Below the pieces are notes generated by a model that saw only the letters and a program-made list of their open reading frames with translations, had not been told where the DNA came from and searched no databases. Made by a program: the position numbers and the translations under genes. Below are positions 50,611-60,599 of a stretch of DNA of 64,000 bases, piece by piece (position 1 is the first letter of the stretch; every line of letters begins with the position of its first letter). This DNA is from Pseudomonas canadensis (GTDB lineage Bacteria; Pseudomonadota; Gammaproteobacteria; Pseudomonadales; Pseudomonadaceae), in the NCBI RefSeq assembly GCF_000503215.1, contig NZ_AYTD01000016.1:248001-312000 (forward strand). The letters run 5' to 3'.

Positions 50611-51246
50611 TTAACCGCGAGCCTTGGCCGCCGGACGTACAACCAGGTTGCCGCCAGTAGCGCCAGGAACAGCACCCTTGACCAACAACAGATTGCGTTC
50701 AGCGTCGACGCGCACTACTTCGAGGGACTGCACGGTCACGCGCTCAGCGCCCATATGACCGGACATTTTTTTGCCCTTGAATACACGACCAGGAGTCTGG
50801 CACTGGCCAATAGAGCCCGGGACGCGGTGGGAAACGGAGTTACCGTGAGTGTTGTCTTGGCCACGGAAATTCCAACGCTTGATCGTACCCTGGAAGCCTT
50901 TACCTTTGGACTGACCGGTTACATCAACCAGTTGACCAGCAGCGAAGATTTCAGCGTTGATCAGATCGCCAGCCTGGTAGTCGCCGTCTTCGAGACGGAA
51001 CTCCATAACAGTGCGACCAGCTGCAACGTTTGCTTTAGCGAAGTGACCTGCTTGAGCAGCAGTCACGCGCGAAGCACGACGCTCGCCGACAGTGACTTGC
51101 ACTGCACGATAGCCATCGGTCTCTTCAGTTTTGAACTGGGTGACGCGATTCGGCTCGATCTCAATGACCGTGACCGGAATGGAGACACCTTCTTCGGTGA
51201 AAATACGGGTCATACCGCATTTACGACCGACTACACCAATAGTCAT
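50611..51246 (-). CDS. rplC: 50S ribosomal protein L3
   Basis: Early-assembly protein near the peptidyl-transferase centre, 211 residues, starting MTIGVVGRKCGMTRIFTEEG; the loop region RGQDNTHGNSVSHRVPGS is conserved. ATG 51246 is used; eleven extra in-frame residues upstream lack homology. It follows rpsJ after 81 bases. Confidence 0.98.
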   Translation of the reverse strand: MTIGVVGRKCGMTRIFTEEGVSIPVTVIEIEPNRVTQFKTEETDGYRAVQVTVGERRASRVTAAQAGHFAKANVAAGRTVMEFRLEDGDYQAGDLINAEIFAAGQLVDVTGQSKGKGFQGTIKRWNFRGQDNTHGNSVSHRVPGSIGQCQTPGRVFKGKKMSGHMGAERVTVQSLEVVRVDAERNLLLVKGAVPGATGGNLVVRPAAKARG

Positions 51247-51327
51247 GTTGTAAACCTCATGAGTGTACGGGGCTTTCACCCGCTATGGCCGCCCATTTCA
51301 GAGCGTTACACGACTAAGACCCAAGTC

Positions 51328-51639
51328 TTAGCCGAGGCTGATCTGTACTTCCACACCGGCCGCCAGATCGAGCTTCATAAGTGCATCAACGGTTTTATCC
51401 GTTGGCTGGACGATGTCCAGTACGCGCTTATGAGTACGGATCTCGTACTGGTCGCGCGCGTCTTTGTTGACGTGCGGGGAGACCAGAACGGTGAACCGCT
51501 CTTTACGGGTAGGCAGTGGAATTGGACCACGCACTTGTGCACCAGTACGTTTCGCGGTTTCCACGATTTCCTGGGTGGATTGGTCGATCAGGCGATGGTC
51601 AAAAGCCTTCAACCTGATACGGATTTGCTGATTTTGCAT
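51328..51639 (-). CDS. rpsJ: 30S ribosomal protein S10 (NusE)
   Basis: Head protein of the small subunit that also acts as NusE with NusB (gene at 7671-8171) in antitermination. The 103-residue product starts [20 protein letters not shown] and has [15 protein letters not shown]. First gene of the S10 operon, with its own promoter 63-91 bases upstream. Confidence 0.98.
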
Positions 51640-51701
51640 TGGATTTCAGACTCCGGCTGCTATTCCCAGCGAGCGCAATACGCCCGTTAAAAGGAGGCGC
51701 A

Positions 51702-51730
51702 ATTCTATAGACGGCCCTGATAGGTGTCAA
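51702..51730 (-). promoter_or_regulatory. S10 operon promoter
   Basis: On the minus strand TTGACA (51725-51730) and TAGAAT (51702-51707) are exactly 17 bases apart: a strong sigma-70 promoter right after the tuf terminator. The leader to rpsJ is only about 55-60 bases. Confidence 0.8.
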
Positions 51731-51733
51731 CCC

Positions 51734-51767
51734 AATAAAAAAGGCCCCCGCTGAGCGGGGGCCTTTT
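51734..51767 (-). terminator. terminator after tuf
   Basis: AAAAGGCCCCCGC (51739-51751) and GCGGGGGCCTTTT (51755-51767) form a thirteen-pair stem with a three-base loop; on the minus strand a T run follows. It separates the str operon from the S10 operon. Confidence 0.92.
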
Positions 51768-51798
51768 CAAAACATCAGAGCTATCTCAGAAGAGATAA

Positions 51799-52992
51799 TT
51801 ACTCGATGATTTTAGCTACAACGCCAGCACCAACGGTACGGCCGCCTTCACGGATTGCGAAACGCAGACCGTCTTCCATAGCGATGGTTTTGATCAGGGT
51901 GACAACCATTTTGATGTTGTCGCCTGGCATTACCATTTCTACGCCTTCCGGCAGTTCGCAGTTACCAGTTACGTCGGTAGTACGGAAGTAGAACTGTGGA
52001 CGGTAGCCTTTGAAGAACGGAGTGTGACGACCGCCTTCTTCTTTGCTCAGCACGTACACTTCAGCTTCGAACTTGGTGTGCGGCTTAACCGAACCTGGCT
52101 TGACCAGAACCTGGCCACGCTCAACGTCGTCACGCTTGGTACCACGCAGCAGAACGCCGCAGTTCTCGCCAGCACGACCTTCGTCGAGCAGTTTACGGAA
52201 CATTTCAACACCGGTGCAGGTGGTGACGGTAGTGTCACGCAGACCAACGATTTCCAGTGGATCTTGAACCTTAACGATACCGCGCTCGATACGACCAGTT
52301 ACAACAGTACCGCGACCGGAGATCGAGAATACGTCTTCGATTGGCATCAGGAACGGCTTGTCGATAACACGGACTGGATCTGGGATGTAGCTGTCCAGAG
52401 TCTCAACCAGTTTACGAACGGACGTGGTGCCCATTTCGTTGTCGTCTTTGCCTTCCAGAGCCATACGAGCAGAACCGATGATGATCGGAGTGTCGTCGCC
52501 TGGGAAGTCGTAAGTGCTCAGCAGATCGCGCACTTCCATCTCAACCAGTTCCAGCAGCTCAGCGTCGTCTACCAGGTCAGCCTTGTTCAGGTAAACCACG
52601 ATGTACGGAACGCCTACCTGACGGGACAGCAGGATGTGCTCACGGGTTTGTGGCATCGGACCATCAGCGGCCGAGCAAACCAGGATAGCGCCGTCCATTT
52701 GAGCAGCACCGGTGATCATGTTCTTCACATAGTCAGCGTGACCTGGGCAGTCAACGTGAGCGTAGTGACGGATCAGCGAGTTGTATTCAACGTGCGCGGT
52801 GTTGATGGTGATACCACGAGCTTTTTCTTCTGGTGCGCTGTCGATTTTATCGAAATCAACGATTGCGGAACCGAAAACTTCGGAGCAAACGCGAGTCAGA
52901 GCAGCAGTCAGAGTGGTTTTACCGTGGTCAACGTGACCGATGGTGCCAACGTTGACGTGCGGTAGGGAACGATCAAATTTTTCTTTAGCCAC
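51799..52992 (-). CDS. tuf: elongation factor Tu
   Basis: GTPase that carries aminoacyl-tRNA to the ribosome, 397 residues: G1 GHVDHGKTTL, G3 DCPGHADYVKN, G4 YLNKADLVDD, and C-terminal barrel domains. It starts with GTG 52992 after AAGGAG. Last gene of the str operon, 30 bases after fusA. A second tuf copy is common in Pseudomonas but is not in this window. Confidence 0.98.
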   Translation of the reverse strand: MAKEKFDRSLPHVNVGTIGHVDHGKTTLTAALTRVCSEVFGSAIVDFDKIDSAPEEKARGITINTAHVEYNSLIRHYAHVDCPGHADYVKNMITGAAQMDGAILVCSAADGPMPQTREHILLSRQVGVPYIVVYLNKADLVDDAELLELVEMEVRDLLSTYDFPGDDTPIIIGSARMALEGKDDNEMGTTSVRKLVETLDSYIPDPVRVIDKPFLMPIEDVFSISGRGTVVTGRIERGIVKVQDPLEIVGLRDTTVTTCTGVEMFRKLLDEGRAGENCGVLLRGTKRDDVERGQVLVKPGSVKPHTKFEAEVYVLSKEEGGRHTPFFKGYRPQFYFRTTDVTGNCELPEGVEMVMPGDNIKMVVTLIKTIAMEDGLRFAIREGGRTVGAGVVAKIIE

Positions 52993-53022
52993 GACAATTA
53001 ACTCCTTGCCTAAAGGACTGAA

Positions 53023-55128
53023 TCAGCCTTGTTTTTTGGATACAGTTTCAGCGATGTGCGCCGGAGCTGTGTTGTATTTTTTGAATTCCATAGAGTAGCT
53101 TGCGCGACCCTGGGACATGGAGCGAACGTCGGTCGCATAACCGAACATCTCACCCAGCGGAACCTCGGCGCGAATCACTTTGCCGGAAACCGTGTCTTCC
53201 ATACCCAAGATCATGCCGCGACGACGGTTAAGGTCGCCCATGACATCACCCATATAGTCTTCAGGTGTAACAACTTCTACCGCCATGATTGGCTCAAGCA
53301 ACTCACCACCGCCCTTCTGGGCCAGTTGCTTGGTTGCCATGGAAGCAGCCACCTTAAACGCCATCTCGTTGGAGTCGACGTCGTGGTAAGAACCGTCAAA
53401 AACGGTTGCTTTCAGGCCGATCAGCGGATAGCCGGCAACAACACCGTTCTTCATCTGCTCTTCGATACCCTTCTGGATGGCAGGGATGTATTCCTTAGGA
53501 ACAACACCACCTACCACTTCGTTCACGAATTGCAGACCTTCCTGACCTTCGTCAGCAGGAGCAAAACGGATCCAGCAGTGACCGAACTGACCACGACCGC
53601 CGGACTGACGAACGAACTTGCCTTCGATTTCACAGTTCTTCGTGATGCGCTCACGATAGGAAACCTGAGGCTTACCGATGTTGGCTTCGACGTTGAACTC
53701 ACGGCGCATCCGGTCAACCAGGATGTCCAGGTGCAGCTCGCCCATGCCGGAGATGATCGTTTGACCAGTCTCTTCATCAGTCTTGACGCGGAAAGATGGA
53801 TCTTCCTGAGCAAGTTTGCCCAGAGCGATACCCATTTTTTCCTGGTCATCCTTGGTCTTAGGCTCTACGGCAACCGAAATAACCGGCTCCGGGAAGTCCA
53901 TACGAACCAGGATGATTGGCTTGGCAGCGTCGCACAAAGTCTCACCAGTGGTGACGTCCTTCATGCCGATCAGGGCCGCGATGTCACCAGCGCGCACTTC
54001 CTTGATCTCTTCACGGGCGTTTGCGTGCATTTGCACCATACGACCCACGCGCTCTTTCTTGCCTTTAACCGAGTTGATCACGCCGTCGCCGGAGGCCAAC
54101 ACGCCCGAGTAAACGCGGACGAAGGTCAAAGTACCCACGAATGGGTCAGTTGCGATCTTGAACGCCAGAGCCGAGAAAGGCTCGCTGTCATCGGCGTGAC
54201 GCTCCATCTCTTCTTCCTCGTTATCAGGGTTGGTACCCTTGATAGCAGGAATGTCGGTTGGAGCCGGCAGGTAGTCGATAACGGCGTCGAGAACCAGGGG
54301 AACACCCTTGTTCTTGAACGAAGAACCGCAAACAGCCAAGACGATCTCACCAGCAATAGTACGCTGACGCAGAGCAGCCTTGATTTCCACGTTGGTGAGT
54401 TCTTCACCTTCGAGGTACTTGTTCATCAGCTCTTCGCTGGCTTCGGCAGCAGCCTCAACCATATTGTTGCGCCACTCGTCAGCCAGTTCCTGCAACTCTG
54501 CAGGGATAGGCTTACGAACAGGAACCATACCTTTGTCGGAATCATTCCAGTAAACAGCTTCCATATTGATCAGATCGATCTGACCCTGGAAGTTGTCCTC
54601 GGAACCGATAGCCAATTGAATTGGCACCGGGGTGTGACCCAGACGCTGCTTGATCTGACCGATCACGCGCAGGAAGTTGGCACCAGCACGGTCCATCTTG
54701 TTTACGTAAACAAGACGTGGAACGCCGTACTTGTTGGCTTGACGCCATACGGTTTCCGACTGAGGCTCAACACCCGAGGTACCGCAGAACACAACGACAG
54801 CGCCGTCGAGTACGCGCAGGGAACGTTCAACTTCAATGGTGAAGTCTACGTGGCCTGGGGTATCGATTACGTTGAAGCGATGCTCGTCTTTGTACTGCTT
54901 CTCGGAACCTTTCCAGAAGGCGGTAATAGCAGCAGAAGTAATGGTAATACCACGCTCCTGCTCCTGAACCATCCAGTCTGTGGTCGCGGCGCCGTCATGC
55001 ACCTCGCCCATTTTGTGACTTTTGCCGGTGTAAAACAGTACGCGCTCGGTGGTGGTGGTTTTACCAGCATCCACGTGAGCAACGATACCGATGTTACGGT
55101 AGCGGCTAATCGGAGTAGTACGAGCCAT
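53023..55128 (-). CDS. fusA: elongation factor G
   Basis: Translocase GTPase, 701 residues, with G1 AHVDAGKTTTTER, G3 DTPGHVDF and G4 VNKMDRAG, plus five domains. Residues of the fusidic-acid pocket appear ordinary. In the str operon between rpsG and tuf. Confidence 0.98.
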   Translation of the reverse strand: MARTTPISRYRNIGIVAHVDAGKTTTTERVLFYTGKSHKMGEVHDGAATTDWMVQEQERGITITSAAITAFWKGSEKQYKDEHRFNVIDTPGHVDFTIEVERSLRVLDGAVVVFCGTSGVEPQSETVWRQANKYGVPRLVYVNKMDRAGANFLRVIGQIKQRLGHTPVPIQLAIGSEDNFQGQIDLINMEAVYWNDSDKGMVPVRKPIPAELQELADEWRNNMVEAAAEASEELMNKYLEGEELTNVEIKAALRQRTIAGEIVLAVCGSSFKNKGVPLVLDAVIDYLPAPTDIPAIKGTNPDNEEEEMERHADDSEPFSALAFKIATDPFVGTLTFVRVYSGVLASGDGVINSVKGKKERVGRMVQMHANAREEIKEVRAGDIAALIGMKDVTTGETLCDAAKPIILVRMDFPEPVISVAVEPKTKDDQEKMGIALGKLAQEDPSFRVKTDEETGQTIISGMGELHLDILVDRMRREFNVEANIGKPQVSYRERITKNCEIEGKFVRQSGGRGQFGHCWIRFAPADEGQEGLQFVNEVVGGVVPKEYIPAIQKGIEEQMKNGVVAGYPLIGLKATVFDGSYHDVDSNEMAFKVAASMATKQLAQKGGGELLEPIMAVEVVTPEDYMGDVMGDLNRRRGMILGMEDTVSGKVIRAEVPLGEMFGYATDVRSMSQGRASYSMEFKKYNTAPAHIAETVSKKQG

Positions 55129-55158
55129 AAAGCCCTCGCAAAATTAGTGAAGCTAAGA

Positions 55159-55629
55159 TTAGAAGCGGTAGTGCGAGAAAGCTTTGTTAGCTTCAGCCAT
55201 ACGGTGCACGTCTTCACGCTTCTTAACAGCAGCACCTTTACCTTCAGCAGCGTCCAACAGCTCGCCGGCCAAACGCAGAGCCATAGACTTCTCGCCGCGC
55301 TTACGGGCGAAGTCTACCAACCAGCGCATTGCCAGAGCGTTACGACGGGACGGGCGAACTTCGACCGGAACCTGGTAAGTAGCACCGCCTACACGGCGCG
55401 ACTTCACTTCGACCAGCGGAGCGATGGCGTCGAGAGCTTTCTCGAAGATTTCCAGGGGGTCGCTGTTCTTGCGTTCTTTAACCTTTTCCAGCGCGCCATA
55501 AACGATACGCTCGGCAACGGCTTTCTTGCCGCTTTCCATCACGTGGTTCATGAACTTGGCCAGGATTTGGCTTCCGTATTTTGGATCGTCAAGCACTTCG
55601 CGCTTGGCTGCTACGCGTCTTCTTGGCAT
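55159..55629 (-). CDS. rpsG: 30S ribosomal protein S7
   Basis: 16S 3'-domain primary binder and, in E. coli, the repressor of the str operon through the rpsL-rpsG gap. The 156-residue product starts [20 protein letters not shown]. The 118-base gap to rpsL contains a CCC-GCAA-GGG tetraloop stem that might be part of an S7 site; that is conjecture. Confidence 0.98.
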
Positions 55630-55747
55630 GGATAAGCCCTCAAACGGTCTTCAGGTTCGTTCGGAATCGGTGCCCTTGCGGGACGCCTCCGACCTTACTC
55701 TTATCGACTCAGAAAATAAGATGATTCAGTTTTACAAAAAGCCGCTA

Positions 55748-56119
55748 CTACTTAGGCTTCTTGGTACCGTACTTCGAACGACCCTGGTTACGACCTTTAA
55801 CGCCGGAAGTATCCAAGGAGCCGCGTACGGTGTGGTAACGAACACCTGGCAAGTCTTTTACACGACCGCCGCGGATCAGTACCACGCTGTGCTCTTGCAG
55901 GTTGTGACCTTCACCACCGATGTACGAGGAAACCTCGAAACCGTTGGTCAGGCGCACACGGCATACTTTACGCAGTGCCGAGTTAGGTTTTTTCGGCGTG
56001 GTGGTATACACACGGGTGCATACGCCACGACGTTGCGGGCAGTTCTGCAGCGCAGGTACGTCGGATTTCTCGACGATACGCTTGCGCGGCTGACGTACCA
56101 GCTGGTTGATAGTTGCCAT
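55748..56119 (-). CDS. rpsL: 30S ribosomal protein S12
   Basis: Decoding-centre protein, 123 residues, starting MATINQLVRQPRKRIVEKSD. Lys 43 (in TPKKPNSALRK) and Lys 88 (in GGRVKDLPG), the usual streptomycin-resistance positions, are wild type. First gene of the str operon, with a promoter 92-120 bases upstream. Confidence 0.98.
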   Translation of the reverse strand: MATINQLVRQPRKRIVEKSDVPALQNCPQRRGVCTRVYTTTPKKPNSALRKVCRVRLTNGFEVSSYIGGEGHNLQEHSVVLIRGGRVKDLPGVRYHTVRGSLDTSGVKGRNQGRSKYGTKKPK

Positions 56120-56210
56120 CTACTAGCTCCACTGTTGTCTTGCGACGCTATTGTCTTGCAAGAAAAGCAAAATGGCAGGAACGAATTCCCGCCAAATTTA
56201 GGGGTACAAG

Positions 56211-56239
56211 AGTCTAAAGAGGATCTTGCCCCCAGTCAA
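56211..56239 (-). promoter_or_regulatory. str operon promoter (rpsL)
   Basis: On the minus strand TTGACT (56234-56239) and TAGACT (56211-56216) are 17 bases apart, giving a plausible sigma-70 promoter between the rpoC-rpsL hairpin and rpsL. Confidence 0.6.
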
Positions 56240-56244
56240 GGCAA

Positions 56245-56314
56245 GGCCCCGACATCCCCACTCCCCGAACCGGGGCAAAAATGCCTCGATCCGACGAGTG
56301 GGGCTGCCGGGGCC
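56245..56314. other. 70-base imperfect inverted repeat between rpoC and rpsL
   Basis: GGCCCCG (56245) and CGGGGCC (ending 56314) pair, then CCCCACT and AGTGGGG pair inside after a four-by-four internal loop; the centre adds a small CCCCG/CGGGG stem. It lies between the rpoC stop and the rpsL -35. No T run follows it on the minus strand, so it is not a textbook terminator. Confidence 0.65.
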
Positions 56315-56335
56315 CAGACTTATCTAGTGCAGAAC

Positions 56336-59300
56336 TCAGTTACCGCTAGAGTTCAGCGCTTCGGTCAGTGCAGCTTCCACTTCACTGGCGCTTACGCGCA
56401 GCGGCTTGTCAGCATCACGGCGACGCTTACGCTCGCTGTGGTAAGCCAAACCGGTACCGGCCGGGATCAGACGACCCACAACCACGTTCTCTTTCAGGCC
56501 GCGCAGGTAATCGCGCTTGCCGGTTACCGCTGCTTCGGTCAGTACACGAGTGGTCTCCTGGAAGGAGGCCGCCGAGATGAACGACTCAGTGGACAACGAC
56601 GCCTTGGTGATACCCAGCAGCACGCGAGTGAACTTGGAGACAAACTTGTCTTCCGCGCCCAGACGCTCATTCTCTACCAGTACGTGAGTCAGTTCCATCT
56701 GGTCGCCCTTGATGAAACTGGAATCGCCGGATTCAGCGATCTCAACTTTACGCAGCATCTGACGCAGGATGGTCTCGATGTGCTTATCGTTGATCTTCAC
56801 GCCCTGCAGGCGGTAAACGTCCTGGATCTCGTTAACGATGTACTTGGCCAGCGCACTCACACCCAGCAGACGCAGGATGTCGTGTGGATCGCTCGGGCCG
56901 TCGGAGATAACTTCGCCGCGGTTTACCTGTTCGCCTTCGAAGACGTTCAGGTGACGCCACTTCGGAATCAGCTCTTCGTACGGATCGGTACCGTCGTTCG
57001 GAGTAATGACCAGACGGCGCTTGCCCTTGGTCTCTTTACCGAACGCGATGGTGCCGCTGACTTCAGCCAGAATCGACGCTTCTTTCGGACGACGCGCTTC
57101 GAACAAGTCGGCAACACGCGGCAGACCACCGGTGATGTCTCGAGTTTTCGAAGTCTCTTGCGGGATACGCGCGATAACATCACCGATCGCGATCTTCGCA
57201 CCATCCGCTACACCGACCAGGGCGTTGGCTGGCAGGAAGTACTGAGCGATTACGTCAGTGCCTGGCAGCAACAAGTCCTTGCCGTTGTCATCGACCATCT
57301 TCACGGCAGGACGGATGTCTTTACCGGCAGCTGGACGATCTTTCGCGTCGAGTACTTCAATGTTGGTCATACCGGTCAATTCGTCAGTCTGACGCTTGAT
57401 CGTGATGCCTTCTTCCATGCCCACGTAGGTCACGGTACCTTTCATTTCGGTAACGATTGGGTGAGTGTGCGGATCCCACTTGGCCACGATTGCGCCAGCG
57501 TCGACCTTGTCACCTTCTTTAACCGAAATCACAGCACCGTACGGCAGCTTGTAACGCTCGCGCTCACGACCGTAGTCATCAGCGATTGCCAGCTCACCGG
57601 AACGGGACACAGCAACCAGGTGGCCATCCACTCGCTCAACGTGTTTCAGGTTGTGCAGACGGACGGTACCGCCATTCTTCACCTGAACGCTGTCGGCTGC
57701 GGAGGTCCGGCTTGCCGCACCACCGATGTGGAACGTACGCATGGTCAGCTGGGTACCCGGCTCACCGATGGACTGGGCAGCGATAACGCCGACCGCTTCA
57801 CCGATGTTCACCTGGTGACCACGAGCCAAGTCACGGCCGTAGCACTTGGCACAGATGCCGTAGCGGGTTTCGCAGCTGATCGGCGAGCGAACGATCACTT
57901 CGTCGATGCTGTTGAGCTCGATGAACTCGACCCACTTCTCGTCTACCAGGGTGCCGGCAGGAACAATAACTTCCTCGGTACCTGGCTTGAATACGTCACG
58001 GGCAATAACACGACCCAATACGCGCTCACCCAGCGGCTCTACAACGTCACCGCCTTCAATGTGCGGTGTCATCAGCAGGCCATGCTCGGTGCCGCAATCG
58101 ATCTCGGTTACAACCAGATCTTGTGCAACGTCTACCAGACGACGAGTCAGGTAACCGGAGTTAGCAGTTTTCAACGCGGTATCCGCAAGACCCTTACGAG
58201 CACCGTGAGTCGAGATGAAGTACTGGAGTACGCTCAAACCTTCACGGAAGTTCGCAGTAATCGGCGTTTCGATGATGGAGCCGTCCGGCTTGGCCATCAA
58301 GCCACGCATACCGGCGAGCTGACGGATCTGCGCAGCAGAACCCCGTGCGCCCGAGTCAGCCATCATGTACATCGAGTTGAAGGACTCTTGGTCAACTTCG
58401 TCGCCGTGACGGTCGATGACTTTCTCTTTCGAGAGGTTGGCCATCATCGCCTTGGAAACTTCGTCGTTCGCCTTCGACCAGAGGTCGATTACCTTGTTGT
58501 ACTTCTCGCCCTGGGTTACCAGGCCGGAGGCGTACTGGCTTTCGATCTCTTTCACTTCATCGGTTGCAGCCGCGATGATGCGAGCTTTTTCATCCGGGAT
58601 AACGAAGTCGTTAACACCGATGGAAACGCCGGAGATGGTCGAATAAGCAAAACCGGTGTACATCAACTGGTCAGCGAAGATCACGGTCTCTTTCAAACCA
58701 ACCACGCGGTAGCACTGGTTGATCAGCTTGGAGATCGCCTTTTTCTTCATCGGCAGGTTGACGACGTCGTACGACAGACCTTTTGGCACAACCTGGTACA
58801 ACAGCGCACGGCCGACAGTGGTGTCGACGATACGAGTGTTGCTCACGCTGCCGCCGTCACGGTCGTTGACGGTTTCGTTGATCCGCACTTTGACCTTGGC
58901 GTGCAGTGCGGCTTCGCCGGCACGGAACACACGGTCAACTTCTTGCAGGTCAGCGAACACACGACCTTCGCCTTTGGCGTTGATCGCTTCACGGGTCATG
59001 TAGTACAGACCCAGTACAACGTCCTGCGACGGAACGATGATTGGCTCACCGTTGGCTGGCGACAGGATGTTGTTGGTCGACATCATCAACGCACGCGCTT
59101 CCAACTGGGCTTCCAGTGTCAGCGGTACGTGCACGGCCATTTGGTCGCCGTCGAAGTCGGCGTTGTACGCAGCACAAACCAGAGGGTGCAGCTGGATAGC
59201 CTTACCTTCGATCAGTACCGGTTCAAACGCCTGGATCCCCAGACGGTGAAGGGTCGGTGCACGGTTGAGGAGAACCGGGTGTTCGCGGATCACTTCAGCG

Positions 59301-60535
59301 AGAACGTCCCAAACCTCAGGCAGTTCGCGCTCGACCATTTTCTTGGCCGCTTTGATGGTGGTCGCGAGACCGCGCATTTCCAGCTTGCCGAAGATGAATG
59401 GCTTGAACAGCTCAAGTGCCATCTTCTTAGGCAGACCGCACTGGTGCAGACGCAGGGTCGGGCCTACGGTAATTACCGAACGACCGGAGTAGTCAACACG
59501 CTTACCGAGCAAGTTCTGACGGAAACGACCTTGCTTACCCTTGATCATGTCAGCCAAGGATTTCAGAGGACGCTTGTTCGAACCGGTGATAGCGCGGCCA
59601 CGACGACCGTTGTCGAGCAGGGCATCGACAGCTTCTTGCAACATACGCTTTTCGTTGCGCACGATGATGTCCGGAGCGGACAGATCAAGCAGGCGCTTCA
59701 AGCGGTTGTTACGGTTGATCACGCGGCGGTACAGGTCGTTGAGGTCGGACGTCGCGAAACGACCACCGTCCAACGGTACCAGCGGACGCAGGTCTGGCGG
59801 CAGAACCGGCAGAACGGTCAGTACCATCCACTCTGGCAAGTTGCCGGAACCCTGGAAGGCTTCCATCAACTTCAGACGCTTGGACAGTTTCTTGATCTTG
59901 GTTTCGGAGTTGGTTTGCGGAATTTCTTCACGCAGGCGGCCAATCTCGTGTTCCAGGTCGATAGCGTGCAGCAGTTCGCGGACAGCTTCGGCACCCATGC
60001 GGGCATCGAAATCGTCACCGAATTCTTCCAGCGCTTCGAAGTACTGCTCGTCGTTCAGCAACTGACCTTTTTCAAGGGTGGTCATGCCTGGATCGATAAC
60101 GACATAGCTCTCGAAGTAGAGAACGCGTTCGATATCACGCAGGGTCATGTCCATCAGCAAGCCGATACGGGACGGCAGCGATTTCAGGAACCAGATGTGA
60201 GCAACCGGCGAAGCCAGTTCGATGTGCGCCATACGCTCACGACGAACTTTAGCCAGTGCAACTTCAACGCCGCACTTCTCGCAGATCACACCACGATGCT
60301 TCAAGCGCTTGTACTTACCGCACAGGCACTCGTAATCCTTAACCGGGCCAAAGATCTTGGCGCAGAACAGGCCGTCACGCTCAGGTTTGAACGTACGGTA
60401 GTTGATGGTTTCCGGCTTTTTAACTTCACCGAACGACCACGAACGGATCATCTCAGGCGATGCCAATCCAATACGGATGGCGTCGAACTCTTCGACTTGA
60501 CCCTGGTTTTTCAGCAAATTCAGTAGGTCTTTCAA
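56336..60535 (-). CDS. rpoC: RNA polymerase beta-prime subunit
   Basis: Catalytic core subunit, 1,399 residues. It has the N-terminal zinc ribbon CLCGKYKRLKHRGVICEKCG, the magnesium-binding NADFDGDQMAVH, and the second zinc site CETRYGICAKCYG. The start is TTG 60535, fixed by a perfect AGGAGG eight bases before it and by the family start KDLLNLLKNQGQVEEFD. Downstream of rpoB by 64 bases. Confidence 0.98.
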   Translation of the reverse strand: MKDLLNLLKNQGQVEEFDAIRIGLASPEMIRSWSFGEVKKPETINYRTFKPERDGLFCAKIFGPVKDYECLCGKYKRLKHRGVICEKCGVEVALAKVRRERMAHIELASPVAHIWFLKSLPSRIGLLMDMTLRDIERVLYFESYVVIDPGMTTLEKGQLLNDEQYFEALEEFGDDFDARMGAEAVRELLHAIDLEHEIGRLREEIPQTNSETKIKKLSKRLKLMEAFQGSGNLPEWMVLTVLPVLPPDLRPLVPLDGGRFATSDLNDLYRRVINRNNRLKRLLDLSAPDIIVRNEKRMLQEAVDALLDNGRRGRAITGSNKRPLKSLADMIKGKQGRFRQNLLGKRVDYSGRSVITVGPTLRLHQCGLPKKMALELFKPFIFGKLEMRGLATTIKAAKKMVERELPEVWDVLAEVIREHPVLLNRAPTLHRLGIQAFEPVLIEGKAIQLHPLVCAAYNADFDGDQMAVHVPLTLEAQLEARALMMSTNNILSPANGEPIIVPSQDVVLGLYYMTREAINAKGEGRVFADLQEVDRVFRAGEAALHAKVKVRINETVNDRDGGSVSNTRIVDTTVGRALLYQVVPKGLSYDVVNLPMKKKAISKLINQCYRVVGLKETVIFADQLMYTGFAYSTISGVSIGVNDFVIPDEKARIIAAATDEVKEIESQYASGLVTQGEKYNKVIDLWSKANDEVSKAMMANLSKEKVIDRHGDEVDQESFNSMYMMADSGARGSAAQIRQLAGMRGLMAKPDGSIIETPITANFREGLSVLQYFISTHGARKGLADTALKTANSGYLTRRLVDVAQDLVVTEIDCGTEHGLLMTPHIEGGDVVEPLGERVLGRVIARDVFKPGTEEVIVPAGTLVDEKWVEFIELNSIDEVIVRSPISCETRYGICAKCYGRDLARGHQVNIGEAVGVIAAQSIGEPGTQLTMRTFHIGGAASRTSAADSVQVKNGGTVRLHNLKHVERVDGHLVAVSRSGELAIADDYGRERERYKLPYGAVISVKEGDKVDAGAIVAKWDPHTHPIVTEMKGTVTYVGMEEGITIKRQTDELTGMTNIEVLDAKDRPAAGKDIRPAVKMVDDNGKDLLLPGTDVIAQYFLPANALVGVADGAKIAIGDVIARIPQETSKTRDITGGLPRVADLFEARRPKEASILAEVSGTIAFGKETKGKRRLVITPNDGTDPYEELIPKWRHLNVFEGEQVNRGEVISDGPSDPHDILRLLGVSALAKYIVNEIQDVYRLQGVKINDKHIETILRQMLRKVEIAESGDSSFIKGDQMELTHVLVENERLGAEDKFVSKFTRVLLGITKASLSTESFISAASFQETTRVLTEAAVTGKRDYLRGLKENVVVGRLIPAGTGLAYHSERKRRRDADKPLRVSASEVEAALTEALNSSGN

Positions 60536-60557
60536 GGCCTTTCCTCCTGGCGGAGCA

Positions 60558-60584
60558 GAGAGCGGGCTAAACGGCCCCGCTCTC
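60558..60584 (-). other. hairpin in the rpoB-rpoC gap
   Basis: GAGAGCGGG (60558-60566) and CCCGCTCTC (60576-60584) form a nine-pair stem with a nine-base loop. There is no T run after it on the minus strand. It sits just before the rpoC ribosome-binding site and may be an mRNA processing site or have no role. Confidence 0.6.
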
Positions 60585-60599
60585 GATTCGCGTCACGTG

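Noticed and set aside
53029..55635. Long plus-strand open frame opposite fusA and rpsG.
   Set aside because: Codon-bias shadow of fusA; no family features.
55526..60526. A 5-kb open frame on the plus strand, antisense to rpoC and continuing into the rpsL/rpsG region.
   Set aside because: It is the mirror of highly expressed genes that avoid certain codons; it has no ribosome-binding site or recognisable domain, and rpoC on the other strand is certain.
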